DNA of 64,000 nucleotides from Alteromonas lipotrueiana (GTDB lineage Bacteria; Pseudomonadota; Gammaproteobacteria; Enterobacterales; Alteromonadaceae): the NCBI RefSeq assembly GCF_019249245.1, contig NZ_JAESDK010000014.1, forward strand, positions 50,798-114,797. The letters run 5' to 3'. The notes beneath the pieces were generated by a model. That model was not told the DNA's origin. It searched no databases and worked only from the letters and a program-made list of their open reading frames with translations. Each line of letters begins with the position of its first letter. Positions within the stretch are counted from its first letter, which is position 1. Positions 56,539 to 64,000 of the stretch are shown here, one piece after another. The translations under genes and the position numbers were made by a program.

Positions 56539-57246
56539 TTAGCTGTCTACTGAACCACAAAAACGGTAGCCTTCACCGTGAATGGTTACAATCAATTCTT
56601 CATCACTTGGATCTGACTCGAAGTGTTTACGAATGCGGCGAATTGTCACATCAACCGTACGGTCGTTAGGACGTAGCTCGCGACCCGTCATTTCCATAAT
56701 TAGCTGTTCACGGGTTAAAATCTTACCCGGATTACTTAGAAATAAATGCAATGCTCTGAACTCGCTGCGCGGCAGGCGGAATTCTTTACCACTTGGAGAT
56801 ATTAGCGAACGACTGTCGCCGTCTAGTGTCCAGCCATTAAAGCTTACGCGGCTAGGCAGGTCATCGTCTTCGGCGGTGTTGGTAGTACGAGTCAGTAAGT
56901 TACGCGCCCGAATTGTCAGCTCGCGTGGGTTAAAAGGTTTCGTCAGATAATCATCTGCACCAATTTCAAGCCCTAAAATACGATCGACATCATTGTCACG
57001 ACCGGTCAAAAAGATAAGGCCGACATTTTTACGATCGCGAACTTCGCGCGCTAGAATCAGGCCGTTTTTACCTGGTAGGTTGATATCCATAATCACCAGG
57101 TTGATGGCGTGGTTTTCGAAAAAATCATGCATTTGGTCGCCGTTCTCGGCCTCAAAAACATTATAGCCTTCAGCTTCAAACAAGCTTTTTAGGGTGGTAC
57201 GAGTTACCACTTCATCTTCAACAATTAATACATTTGGCGTCTGCAT
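56539..57246 (-). CDS. arcA: Two-component response regulator ArcA
   Basis: OmpR-type response regulator of 235 residues, controlling the switch between aerobic and anaerobic metabolism. The receiver domain has Glu10-Asp11, phospho-acceptor Asp54 in VIMDINLPG (same number as E. coli ArcA), and Lys in [13 protein letters not shown]. The winged-helix domain (about 135-232) has [23 protein letters not shown] and [14 protein letters not shown]. ArcB is not in the window. A long gene-free region lies upstream. Confidence 0.95.
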   Translation of the reverse strand: MQTPNVLIVEDEVVTRTTLKSLFEAEGYNVFEAENGDQMHDFFENHAINLVIMDINLPGKNGLILAREVRDRKNVGLIFLTGRDNDVDRILGLEIGADDYLTKPFNPRELTIRARNLLTRTTNTAEDDDLPSRVSFNGWTLDGDSRSLISPSGKEFRLPRSEFRALHLFLSNPGKILTREQLIMEMTGRELRPNDRTVDVTIRRIRKHFESDPSDEELIVTIHGEGYRFCGSVDS

Positions 57247-58041
57247 GATATTTCACACTCTTTAACAATCGGTTTAAGCAACAATCTGTTTAAGTTTTAT
57301 TCTTTATAACGGTGTTTGCAAGTCAATGCCGAATTAAATACTGACCTACGGTATAAGGGTTTGTAACTAATTTACAAGGGCAACAACAGTTAATCCGGTG
57401 GCTTTTTTCACTATGCTATGTTGGACAGGCAAAACAACTACAAATTCCATCAGTCTTTTAAGCAGGTTAAAAAGGCAAATTAAAACCGTTAGGTTTTTGA
57501 AATTGCTGAAATTTACTGGGCATATTGGTTTCGCCCAAATTTACGACCTATAACTGTGCCGTACAATTCTGCCATAAAGCAATTTGCTAAAGCGTTCGGC
57601 TATAAACCCGTTGTCCAGATTAATGTGTTCCAATCAGGTTTAACTTTGCTATCGAGTTTACAAACTTTGTAATTAATTGTCTAAAACATGAACTACGAAG
57701 CGAGTGATCAGGATGTATCTGCCTAAGCCTGCTTCTGAATTAATCGTGTGGACGGAATTGTATCTTATTTTAAAATAAAATAACCAAGCTGCTTCAACCG
57801 CGGCCCCAGTAGCCATTAGTATCTCATTAATTTGCTGCGAAACGCAAAAGGTTCCCGGATATTTGCTTTGTAGCAACCAAACTACCTGCATTAGTTATGC
57901 AATTTGACTCGCAAAGTTTTGTATTTTTAAAAAGTGCTACAGGATTGATGATAAGGAGAGCGTCAAAGCGGTGTTGGCATAATGCGCCTTTTCACCATGT
58001 TAACCGGTATCGGCGATGAAAAGACGCAAGCATGAAAGTTT
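57247..58041. other. 795-bp gene-free region between arcA and glgA
   Basis: AT-rich stretch upstream of arcA and downstream of glgA. A perfect palindrome TTATTTTAAAATAA is at 57765-57778. Short open frames here (for example 57673-57891, minus) lack a ribosome-binding site and recognisable features. It must contain the arcA promoter and leader. No RNA gene or terminator was recognised. Confidence 0.6.
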
Positions 58042-59475
58042 TTATTCGTCAGGTTGCATTTGTTGATACAGCGATGAGTATTCGCTGGCTGCTTTTTGCC
58101 AGGTAAAGCGGGTATGCATAGCACGTTGCTGCATTGCTTTGAAACGATCAGGGTGTTCGTAGTAAAACAATAAAGCACGACGAATACAGGTTAAAAGACC
58201 TTCAGGACTGGGCAAGGAAAACGCAAAGCCTGTGGCGTTTTGCGCATCATCCTTAGGATCGATAACGGTATCTTTGAGTCCGCCTACTGCACGCACAATC
58301 GGCAACGTACCGTAGGCTAGACTATACATCTGGTTTAATCCGCAGGGCTCAAATTGCGAAGGCATTAAAAAGAAGTCAGCGCCGGCTTCTACCCAATGAG
58401 CATGTTCGGTGCTAAAGCCGTTGATAAAAGCAAACTGGTGAGGATGATTATGGGCATATTCGTCCAGGTCCATACAAACACTGGGGTCGCCCGTGCCTAC
58501 AATAACCAGCTGAACATTGTGTTCCATTAATTCATCTAACATGGGCAGTATATAGCCAAAGCCCTTTTGCTCGGTAAGACGACATACCATACCAATAAGC
58601 GGTGTGTGGGGTTTATCAGGCAGTCCGGTTTGTTGTTGTAGTATTTGCTTGCAATACTGCTTGCCACTTATATCGTCAGCACTGTAGTTTTTTGGCAGGT
58701 GGGGGTCGGTTGCCGGGTTCCACTGGGTATAATCACAACCATTCAAAATACCCGATAAATCCTTGTGTCGGGTAACCAAACGATCGTGTAAACCATGACT
58801 GCCTAAGTTGGTTAATAGTTCCTGAGCATAGTTGGGGCTTACCGTTGTGATTTTGTCGGCGTATTCAATGCCGGTTTGCAGCATATTGATATAACCGCCA
58901 TGAACCTGAGCTGAAATAGCCGGGTGCTGCTGCAAAAAAGGAATGCTATCTAGCTGGTGCACACCCTGAAAAGCGGCATTATGGATAGTAAATACGCTTT
59001 TGGTTTGGGTAAATTCACCGCTGCTATCATGTTTAAGTAAAAACGGCAGCATGGCCGTGTGCCAATCGTGACAATGTATAATATCGGGCTTAAGGGCCAG
59101 CGATTGCATGGTCATTAATGCTGCACCACAAAAAAAGCTAAACCGCTCTCCGTTATCCTGATAGGCTTGGTAAGTGCTGCTGTATAAGTCGCCACGATCG
59201 AAGTAAGGTGGGTAGTCTACAAAATAAACATCGATATCATTCCATTTTAACTGGCGAATATCAAAAGGATAAACTTTGTTTTGTGTAAACAGCGTTTGTT
59301 GAGTACAGGCTGTAGCCAGCGTAAACTGATGCCGAATGGCTTGATAATAAGGCATTATGATTGAGACATCATGACCAGCATCTTTAAGGGCTAAAGGCAG
59401 TGCCTTGCCTACATCCGCCAATCCGCCCGTCTTTACCAGTTCCTCTACCTCAGAAATTGTAAAAATAATCTTCAC
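58042..59475 (-). CDS. glgA: Glycogen synthase (ADP-glucose, GT5)
   Basis: GT5 glycosyltransferase of 477 residues that elongates glycogen from ADP-glucose. The N-terminal KTGGLADV motif (15-22) binds ADP-glucose, and GT-B fold stretches include HCHDWHTAMLPF. The C-terminal nucleotide-binding region reads FLMPSQFEPCGLNQMYSLAYG, with the retaining-enzyme Glu in FEPCG. The adjacent VEELVKTGG reads slightly differently from E. coli (EMFPLLKTGG). No glgB, glgC or glgP is nearby, so it is an isolated gene here. Confidence 0.94.
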   Translation of the reverse strand: MKIIFTISEVEELVKTGGLADVGKALPLALKDAGHDVSIIMPYYQAIRHQFTLATACTQQTLFTQNKVYPFDIRQLKWNDIDVYFVDYPPYFDRGDLYSSTYQAYQDNGERFSFFCGAALMTMQSLALKPDIIHCHDWHTAMLPFLLKHDSSGEFTQTKSVFTIHNAAFQGVHQLDSIPFLQQHPAISAQVHGGYINMLQTGIEYADKITTVSPNYAQELLTNLGSHGLHDRLVTRHKDLSGILNGCDYTQWNPATDPHLPKNYSADDISGKQYCKQILQQQTGLPDKPHTPLIGMVCRLTEQKGFGYILPMLDELMEHNVQLVIVGTGDPSVCMDLDEYAHNHPHQFAFINGFSTEHAHWVEAGADFFLMPSQFEPCGLNQMYSLAYGTLPIVRAVGGLKDTVIDPKDDAQNATGFAFSLPSPEGLLTCIRRALLFYYEHPDRFKAMQQRAMHTRFTWQKAASEYSSLYQQMQPDE

Positions 59476-59586
59476 AGTAAAAGCCTCGACCCAAATTACG
59501 ATAATAACAAAAGCGATACCAGTGCAGTGAACCCCTGCAACGTCAGTAGCGCTATTCTTCTACACCAAATTTGATACTCACTCCCG

Positions 59587-60672
59587 CTACTTCGCCAATG
59601 CCAGATAAACTGAAAATCGAGAGGTTTGGGCTAATGTACGAACCTGAGAAAAATGTTCAGCCAGTAAACCCGGATAGGGAAGAAAGCGATTAGCGACCAT
59701 ATACAACGCGCCAGATTTTACTAGCACCCGCTTAGCATCACTGATAAAGCGCTTAGTGATACTATAGTCTGTTTTTATCCCGGTATGAAAGGGTGGATTT
59801 GTGATTATATGGTCAAATCGGCCTTCGACACCGTGCAAACCATTTGCACCAATAAGTGTTCCGGTAAGCTGATTTGCCGCTAACGTGCGTGCCGTGCAAT
59901 ACAGAGCCAAAGCACTAACGTCAAGCAATGTGACATCAAAATGCGGGTACTGCTGCTTTAAATATGAACCAATCACCCCGCCACCACAGGCAAAATCAAG
60001 AACTTTAGAGCGCAGCGATGAAGGCAGTTTTTGTAAAAGTAACTCAGTTCCTTCATCCAGCTGGTTGTGACTAAATACGCCTGGCATCGATACCACCTGA
60101 AGCTCATTGTCACCTATCGAAAAAGTGTTGGTATCAAGCCAGCTGGCCGCAGAAAATTCGACTTCTTGTTCTATATGCGTGGTTAATAAACTACAGTGGC
60201 GGGCCGAATCAATTTTTTCGGTAGACCCGTACTGGGAGGTCAGTTTATCTGCGCTTTTAATGCCACCTTTGTTTTCGCCTACTAAATGCACGCGACCGTT
60301 CGGGCTCAATACGCTGGCAGCCATTTGTAACAACATAGCAAGATGCGCCTTGGCTTTAGGCAAATAAATCAGCACATCGGTATAAGATTTTTTACTGTCT
60401 GCAAAGGGTGCGAAAGTATGTCGATGCTCTCCAATTTGCTGATTAAGGCAAAATCCGTCAGGGTCACTGGCTACATCACGGCTATCAAAGGTATGCGCTG
60501 AATTTACCCGAACACTTTCTGAATATACATCATAGTACTGGTGTAATATATCAAGTGGATAGTCGGTTAGCTGATCAGTAAAGTAGGCATCTGCGGGATT
60601 AACAAGTAACCATTTGCCTTCCTGGAATAGTTCGATGTTGCGTTCAAGCAGTTGGCTTTGTGGACTTAGCAT
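59587..60672 (-). CDS. rsmC: 16S rRNA m2G1207 methyltransferase
   Basis: RsmC, 361 residues, methylates guanine 1207 of 16S rRNA with S-adenosylmethionine. An N-terminal degenerate methyltransferase-like domain (about 1-180) precedes the catalytic Rossmann domain with VLDFACGGGVIGSYL (about 224-238) and the N6/N2-type motif NPPFHTG near 293-299. The start overlaps the trmB stop by one base (TAATG), showing translational coupling. Confidence 0.93.
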   Translation of the reverse strand: MLSPQSQLLERNIELFQEGKWLLVNPADAYFTDQLTDYPLDILHQYYDVYSESVRVNSAHTFDSRDVASDPDGFCLNQQIGEHRHTFAPFADSKKSYTDVLIYLPKAKAHLAMLLQMAASVLSPNGRVHLVGENKGGIKSADKLTSQYGSTEKIDSARHCSLLTTHIEQEVEFSAASWLDTNTFSIGDNELQVVSMPGVFSHNQLDEGTELLLQKLPSSLRSKVLDFACGGGVIGSYLKQQYPHFDVTLLDVSALALYCTARTLAANQLTGTLIGANGLHGVEGRFDHIITNPPFHTGIKTDYSITKRFISDAKRVLVKSGALYMVANRFLPYPGLLAEHFSQVRTLAQTSRFSVYLALAK

Positions 60673-61391
60673 TATTCGGTACGCTCATAAATAAGATCCC
60701 AGACCCCGTGGCCCAGTTTTTGGCCCCGAACTTCAAACTTAGTAATAGGGCGGTAATCTGGACGGGCGACATAGTCACCGGATTCAGCGGTATTAACGTA
60801 ACCCGGTGCCTGACTCATAACCTCTGCCATGTATTGGGCGTAGTTTTCCCAATCAGTAGCCATATGAAAATGCCCACCAATAGCCAGACAGCGACGAATC
60901 GTTTGCGCAAATTCAGGTTGTACAATACGTCTTTTATGATGACGTTTTTTATGCCATGGGTCGGGAAAATACAATTGCAGACGACGTAAAGACTCGGCAG
61001 GCAACATATGATTCAGCACTTCTACCGCGTCATGCTCCATGACCCGCAAATTTGTAAGTCCCCGCTCGCCAGCTTCGGCCAGCGCTGCGCCTACGCCAGG
61101 CCGGTGCACTTCAATACCAATAAAGTTCTGCTCAGGAGCGTTGGCTGCCATCTCAACCAGAGACTTGCCCATCCCAAAACCAATCTCTAGTATTACCGGT
61201 GCACTTCGGCCAAACACTTCGGTTAAATCAAGAGGTTGACCTGTATATTCGATGCCCATAGCCGGCCAGTGATCTTCAAGTGCTTTGGCTTGTCCTCGAG
61301 TCAGTCGACCCTCGCGCTTAACAAAACTTCTGACTTTGCTAACATAAACACCAGCGGCAGCGGCTTCGTGTTCGTTTTTGTATTGACCCAT
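60672..61391 (-). CDS. trmB: tRNA (guanine-46-N7)-methyltransferase
   Basis: TrmB, 239 residues, forms m7G46 in tRNA variable loops. SAM-binding [16 protein letters not shown] (about 69-84), [10 protein letters not shown] and the signature [17 protein letters not shown] with catalytic Asp are clear. The C-terminal YEERT-type tail YERTE is typical. First gene of a two-gene unit with rsmC. Confidence 0.97.
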   Translation of the reverse strand: MGQYKNEHEAAAAGVYVSKVRSFVKREGRLTRGQAKALEDHWPAMGIEYTGQPLDLTEVFGRSAPVILEIGFGMGKSLVEMAANAPEQNFIGIEVHRPGVGAALAEAGERGLTNLRVMEHDAVEVLNHMLPAESLRRLQLYFPDPWHKKRHHKRRIVQPEFAQTIRRCLAIGGHFHMATDWENYAQYMAEVMSQAPGYVNTAESGDYVARPDYRPITKFEVRGQKLGHGVWDLIYERTE

Positions 61392-61535
61392 AATAACTGT
61401 ACGATGGCAAAAATGTGAATGTAGCGCATTATCCAGCCTAACCGGGACATTGCAAGCAACACCTCGAGCTTATAAGCGAGTTAATAAACATTCTGAATAA
61501 ACGGCAAAGGTCTTTTTAAACACAATTTTGTCTTT

Positions 61536-62234
61536 TTAAGACAGTATTTGATTAAGCGCAGAGCTGACCTCGCCGGGGCGCTCTAACAACATCATGTGCG
61601 CCGAATCTTCGATTGAAAACAACGTACAGTCGTTCAATTGGGTAGCGATAGCACTTAGGATATCGTACCGCGCAATAAGATCGTGACGAGCTGCAATCAG
61701 GTTAATTGCAAAGGGGGCTTTTCTTAGTCTGGGCGTTAAATCTTCGCGCGGCGTGGTACTTTGCATGTGCGCCAATAACGTGCTGGTGCCCAAATCCTGT
61801 CCCATTTGTTGCATAACTCCGGCAACCAGAGGATCGTCAATAAAGTCAGACGAAACAAACTGCGCTGTGTAGGCAGGGCTTTGTACTATCGGTTGGCCTT
61901 TTTGTAGTGCAGCAACAAGCTCTCGGCGCCGCTTTATTTCATCGCTTCCAAGCCCTTCCGGGTTGTATCCGATTAATGTGAGTGAGGCCACGTTAGCCGG
62001 ATTTTGTAACGCCCAACTAGCTGCCACATACCCGCCCATAGAAAAGCCAACGACATGTACTTTTTCGTCGGGCAAAACGCGATCGTCGGTTAATGCCAGC
62101 ATTTCATCGAAGCTCGACGCCCATTGTAGCGGCACATAACGACGATTCGAAAGTGACATTTGGCGCCACACAGGCAACCAAACCCGTTCATCACACAGCG
62201 TTCCTGGCAAAAATAAAACCGGTGCGTCTGTCAC
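61536..62234 (-). CDS. Alpha/beta hydrolase
   Basis: Cytosolic alpha/beta-hydrolase of 232 residues. An oxyanion stretch LFLPGTLCDERVW is near the start, the nucleophile Ser lies in VVGFSMGGYVA (about 61-71), and the acid/base are in AARHDLIA and EDSAHMMLLERP near 187 and 212. It resembles BioH/PcaD-like esterases; the substrate is not decidable. It is divergent from mutY across about 80 bp. Confidence 0.85.
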   Translation of the reverse strand: MTDAPVLFLPGTLCDERVWLPVWRQMSLSNRRYVPLQWASSFDEMLALTDDRVLPDEKVHVVGFSMGGYVAASWALQNPANVASLTLIGYNPEGLGSDEIKRRRELVAALQKGQPIVQSPAYTAQFVSSDFIDDPLVAGVMQQMGQDLGTSTLLAHMQSTTPREDLTPRLRKAPFAINLIAARHDLIARYDILSAIATQLNDCTLFSIEDSAHMMLLERPGEVSSALNQILS

Positions 62235-62313
62235 GCGTCCTCCGTTTGTCCCGACCTAATAGACAGTCATGATATCATAGGTGTTAGTATTTAAGATTCG
62301 ACGATATGGTTTA

Positions 62314-63357
62314 ATGACTCACACCTTTTCAAATCAGGTACTTAACTGGTACGACATTTATGGCCGTAAACATCTGCCATGGCAACAACAGGTTACGCCT
62401 TATCGCGTCTGGGTATCTGAAATTATGTTGCAACAAACTCAGGTTGCTACAGTAATTCCTTATTATGAACGGTTTATGACCTCGTTTGCTGATGTTCAGA
62501 CGTTGGCCGCGGCGCCGGTAGATGATGTGCTTCATCACTGGACCGGGTTGGGCTACTATGCTCGCGCTCGCAATTTGCATAAGGCCGCAAAGCAGATTGT
62601 TGAGGACCATAACGGTAAATTTCCGCAAACCCTGGAGCAGGTGATAGCTTTGCCGGGCATTGGTCGTTCTACCGCCGGTGCGGTATTGTCGCTGGCTTGT
62701 GCGCAGCGCCACGCCATTCTCGACGGGAACGTAAAGCGGGTGTTGGCTCGCTACTACGCCATAGAAGGCTGGCCTGGGCAAAAGAAAGTAGAAAATACTC
62801 TATGGTCGTTAGCCGAACAAAACCTGCCATCAGAACGGTGTCAGCATTATACTCAGGCAATGATGGACCTGGGCGCAATGGTTTGTACCCGCAGCCGTCC
62901 GAAATGTGATGCGTGTCCACTGCAGTCTGAATGCCTGGCGTATGCTCAAGGCCGACAAGCTGATTTTCCGGGTAAAAAACCTAAAAAAGACAAACCTGTA
63001 AAAAACACTAATTTGGTAGCGTTGTTGGTTGCCGGCCAGATATACTTGATCCAAAGACCCTTATCCGGATTATGGGGTGGATTGTATGGCTTTATTGAAT
63101 CTCAGCAGTCGGTAGAGCAGGTGGCTAAAGAATATGGCCTCACCAACTTTAACCAGCATACATTAACCAGCTTCAGGCATACTTTTAGCCATTTTCATCT
63201 GGACATTACCCCGGTGTTGTTAATCGCACAGCAGCAAAATATTATGAACGTGGCTGAAGAGTTGTCCGCACGCTGGTTTCCTCTTAATGAACCTATTGAA
63301 GTAGGTTTGGCTGCACCCACCAAGAAAATTATCGAACAAATTCAGCGTATGCTGTAG
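62314..63357 (+). CDS. mutY: Adenine DNA glycosylase
   Basis: MutY, 347 residues, removes adenine mispaired with 8-oxoguanine. With the ATG at 62314 the catalytic residues Glu36 ([10 protein letters not shown]) and Asp137 ([10 protein letters not shown]) fall one residue from E. coli numbering, which supports this start over the GTG at 62281. The helix-hairpin-helix [12 protein letters not shown], the [4Fe-4S] cysteines ([17 protein letters not shown]) and a C-terminal MutT-like domain are all present. It is followed 35 bp later by yggX, the usual partner. Confidence 0.97.
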   Translation: MTHTFSNQVLNWYDIYGRKHLPWQQQVTPYRVWVSEIMLQQTQVATVIPYYERFMTSFADVQTLAAAPVDDVLHHWTGLGYYARARNLHKAAKQIVEDHNGKFPQTLEQVIALPGIGRSTAGAVLSLACAQRHAILDGNVKRVLARYYAIEGWPGQKKVENTLWSLAEQNLPSERCQHYTQAMMDLGAMVCTRSRPKCDACPLQSECLAYAQGRQADFPGKKPKKDKPVKNTNLVALLVAGQIYLIQRPLSGLWGGLYGFIESQQSVEQVAKEYGLTNFNQHTLTSFRHTFSHFHLDITPVLLIAQQQNIMNVAEELSARWFPLNEPIEVGLAAPTKKIIEQIQRML

Positions 63358-63392
63358 ATTTCGCTTTCTAATCGCTTAAATAGGAATTCGCC

Positions 63393-63665
63393 ATGAGCAG
63401 AACCGTACATTGTCAACGTCTGAACAAAGAAGCCGAAGGACTGGATTTTCAGCTTTACCCCGGTGAACTGGGCAAGCGTATTTATGAGAATATATCTAAA
63501 GAAGCGTGGACCGACTGGCAAAAAAAGCAAACCATGCTGATCAATGAAAACAAACTGAATATGATGGAACCCAACGCGCGTAAATTTTTGGAAGAACAGA
63601 TGGAAGGGTATCTGTTTCGGGGTGAAGAGCCGACCATCGAAGGCTATGTGCCGCCTGAAAAATAA
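63393..63665 (+). CDS. yggX: Fe(2+)-trafficking/oxidative protection protein YggX
   Basis: YggX, 90 residues, supports iron-sulfur cluster protection and repair under oxidative stress. The N-terminal Cys in [21 protein letters not shown] and the [15 protein letters not shown] stretch are the family signature. Just behind mutY, whose product carries a [4Fe-4S] cluster. Full length. Confidence 0.96.
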   Translation: MSRTVHCQRLNKEAEGLDFQLYPGELGKRIYENISKEAWTDWQKKQTMLINENKLNMMEPNARKFLEEQMEGYLFRGEEPTIEGYVPPEK

Positions 63666-63724
63666 TCAAAATAACAGATATCGAACAGATTGTGCGCAAA
63701 CAGTAAAAAGTTTTTAAAAAACGG

Positions 63725-63753
63725 TTGACTTAAAGGTCGGAAATCCGTTTAAT
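63725..63753 (+). promoter_or_regulatory. tRNA-Phe promoter
   Basis: TTGACT (63725-63730) and TTTAAT (63748-63753) with ideal 17-bp spacing, 49 bp upstream of the tRNA. Confidence 0.75.
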
Positions 63754-63802
63754 GCACACCCACAGCGAGAGAGGCAGTAATGCCCCAACGCTAAACAGTT
63801 TT

Positions 63803-63878
63803 GCCTCGATAGCTCAGTTGGTAGAGCAGCGGATTGAAAATCCGCGTGTCCCTGGTTCGATCCCGGGTCGAGGCACCA
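63803..63878 (+). tRNA. tRNA-Phe (GAA)
   Basis: 76-nt cloverleaf with encoded CCA. Acceptor stem GCCTCGA/TCGAGGC, D-arm AGCTCAGTTGGTAGAGC, anticodon GAA at 63836-63838 (position 34-36) in loop TTGAAAA, T-arm with GGTTCGATCC. An intrinsic terminator follows. The last 19 nt plus downstream sequence recur at the window end. Confidence 0.98.
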
Positions 63879-63883
63879 TTATT

Positions 63884-63915
63884 CTAAAGGCCCGCATCTA
63901 TGCGGGCTTTTTTAG
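63884..63915 (+). terminator. Intrinsic terminator of tRNA-Phe
   Basis: AAGGCCCGCAT and ATGCGGGCTTTTTT form a stem of at least 9 bp around a short CT-like loop, ending in a T-run. Confidence 0.85.
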
Positions 63916-63969
63916 ATCTGGGTTATCGGAACACGCTGGCGTACCCCTGTGGCTGCACCACGCGTTACA

Positions 63970-64000
63970 ATCCCGGGTCGAGGCACCATTATTCTAAAGG
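63970..64000 (+). repeat. Duplicated 3' end of tRNA-Phe
   Basis: 63970-64000 is identical to 63860-63890 (31 nt, 110-bp offset): the 3' T-arm half, acceptor 3' strand, CCA and the following ATTATTCTAAAGG. The copy continues to the window edge, so its full length is unknown. The preceding sequence does not fold as a tRNA. Confidence 0.85.

Noticed and set aside
57673..57891. 72-codon minus-strand open frame in the arcA/glgA gap
   Set aside because: No ribosome-binding site, no signal or domain, and nothing to support it as a gene.

Overview
The window looks like chromosomal DNA of a marine gammaproteobacterium of the order Alteromonadales (Alteromonas-like). The evidence is the housekeeping gene order (mreBCD-yhdE-rng-yhdP-nitrilase-tldD, darP/pmbA, arcA, trmB-rsmC, mutY-yggX-tRNA-Phe), a vSGLT-type sodium/sugar symporter behind gal genes, two large TonB-dependent receptors, and a TonB receptor/SapC/halogenase-like/cupin cluster typical of carbohydrate loci in this order. 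The genus is inferred from gene content; no database search was possible.

Layout. (1) 1-11 kb: a DUF3299 exported protein, a patatin-like lipase, a 2OG-Fe(II) oxygenase with a thioesterase, uvrA, a YajR-like MFS exporter, a HAD phosphatase, an alpha/beta-hydrolase fold protein whose nucleophile elbow has lost its serine, an M28 peptidase and an RDD membrane protein. (2) 11-17.3 kb: a galactose module with a divergent LacI/GalR-type repressor, galM, galT, galK and a Na+/galactose symporter, closed by a strong terminator. (3) 17.4-20.6 kb: a siderophore-type TonB receptor behind two Fur-box-like sites, then ssb. (4) 20.6-22.3 kb: a REP-associated tyrosine transposase (RAYT) bracketed by outward-facing copies of GTGGGTGTCC. 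(5) 22.4-24.3 kb: a BetT-like BCCT transporter. (6) 24.6-38 kb: a beta-glucan/beta-glucoside type locus. A LacI regulator, two flavin-dependent halogenase-like genes, a JmjC/cupin_8 gene, sapC and a 986-residue TonB receptor lie on the minus strand. A FucP-type sugar permease and a GH3 lipoprotein glucosidase diverge from them. The shared intergenic region holds four AAGCGCTT-centred operator-like palindromes, two of them on a readable promoter. (7) 38.0-38.4 kb: an irregular array of 13 GACTGTCC-type motifs related to the RAYT-flanking repeat. (8) 38.5-43.5 kb: CynX-type MFS, OafA-type acyltransferase with SGNH domain, hexapeptide acetyltransferase, histidine phosphatase and a small membrane protein. 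(9) 43.7-57.2 kb: cell shape and RNase G operon through tldD, darP, pmbA and arcA. (10) 57.2-58.0 kb: a gene-free gap. (11) 58-64 kb: glgA, rsmC, trmB, an esterase-like hydrolase, mutY, yggX and tRNA-Phe, whose 3' end is duplicated at the window edge.

The most unusual parts are the two related repeat loci plus a third possible full-length element (a 44-nt hairpin in front of the LacI gene), and the halogenase/cupin/SapC cluster placed under apparent sugar-responsive LacI control. Several gene starts were moved inward from the longest reading frame on the basis of signal peptides, ribosome-binding sites or the numbering of catalytic residues.
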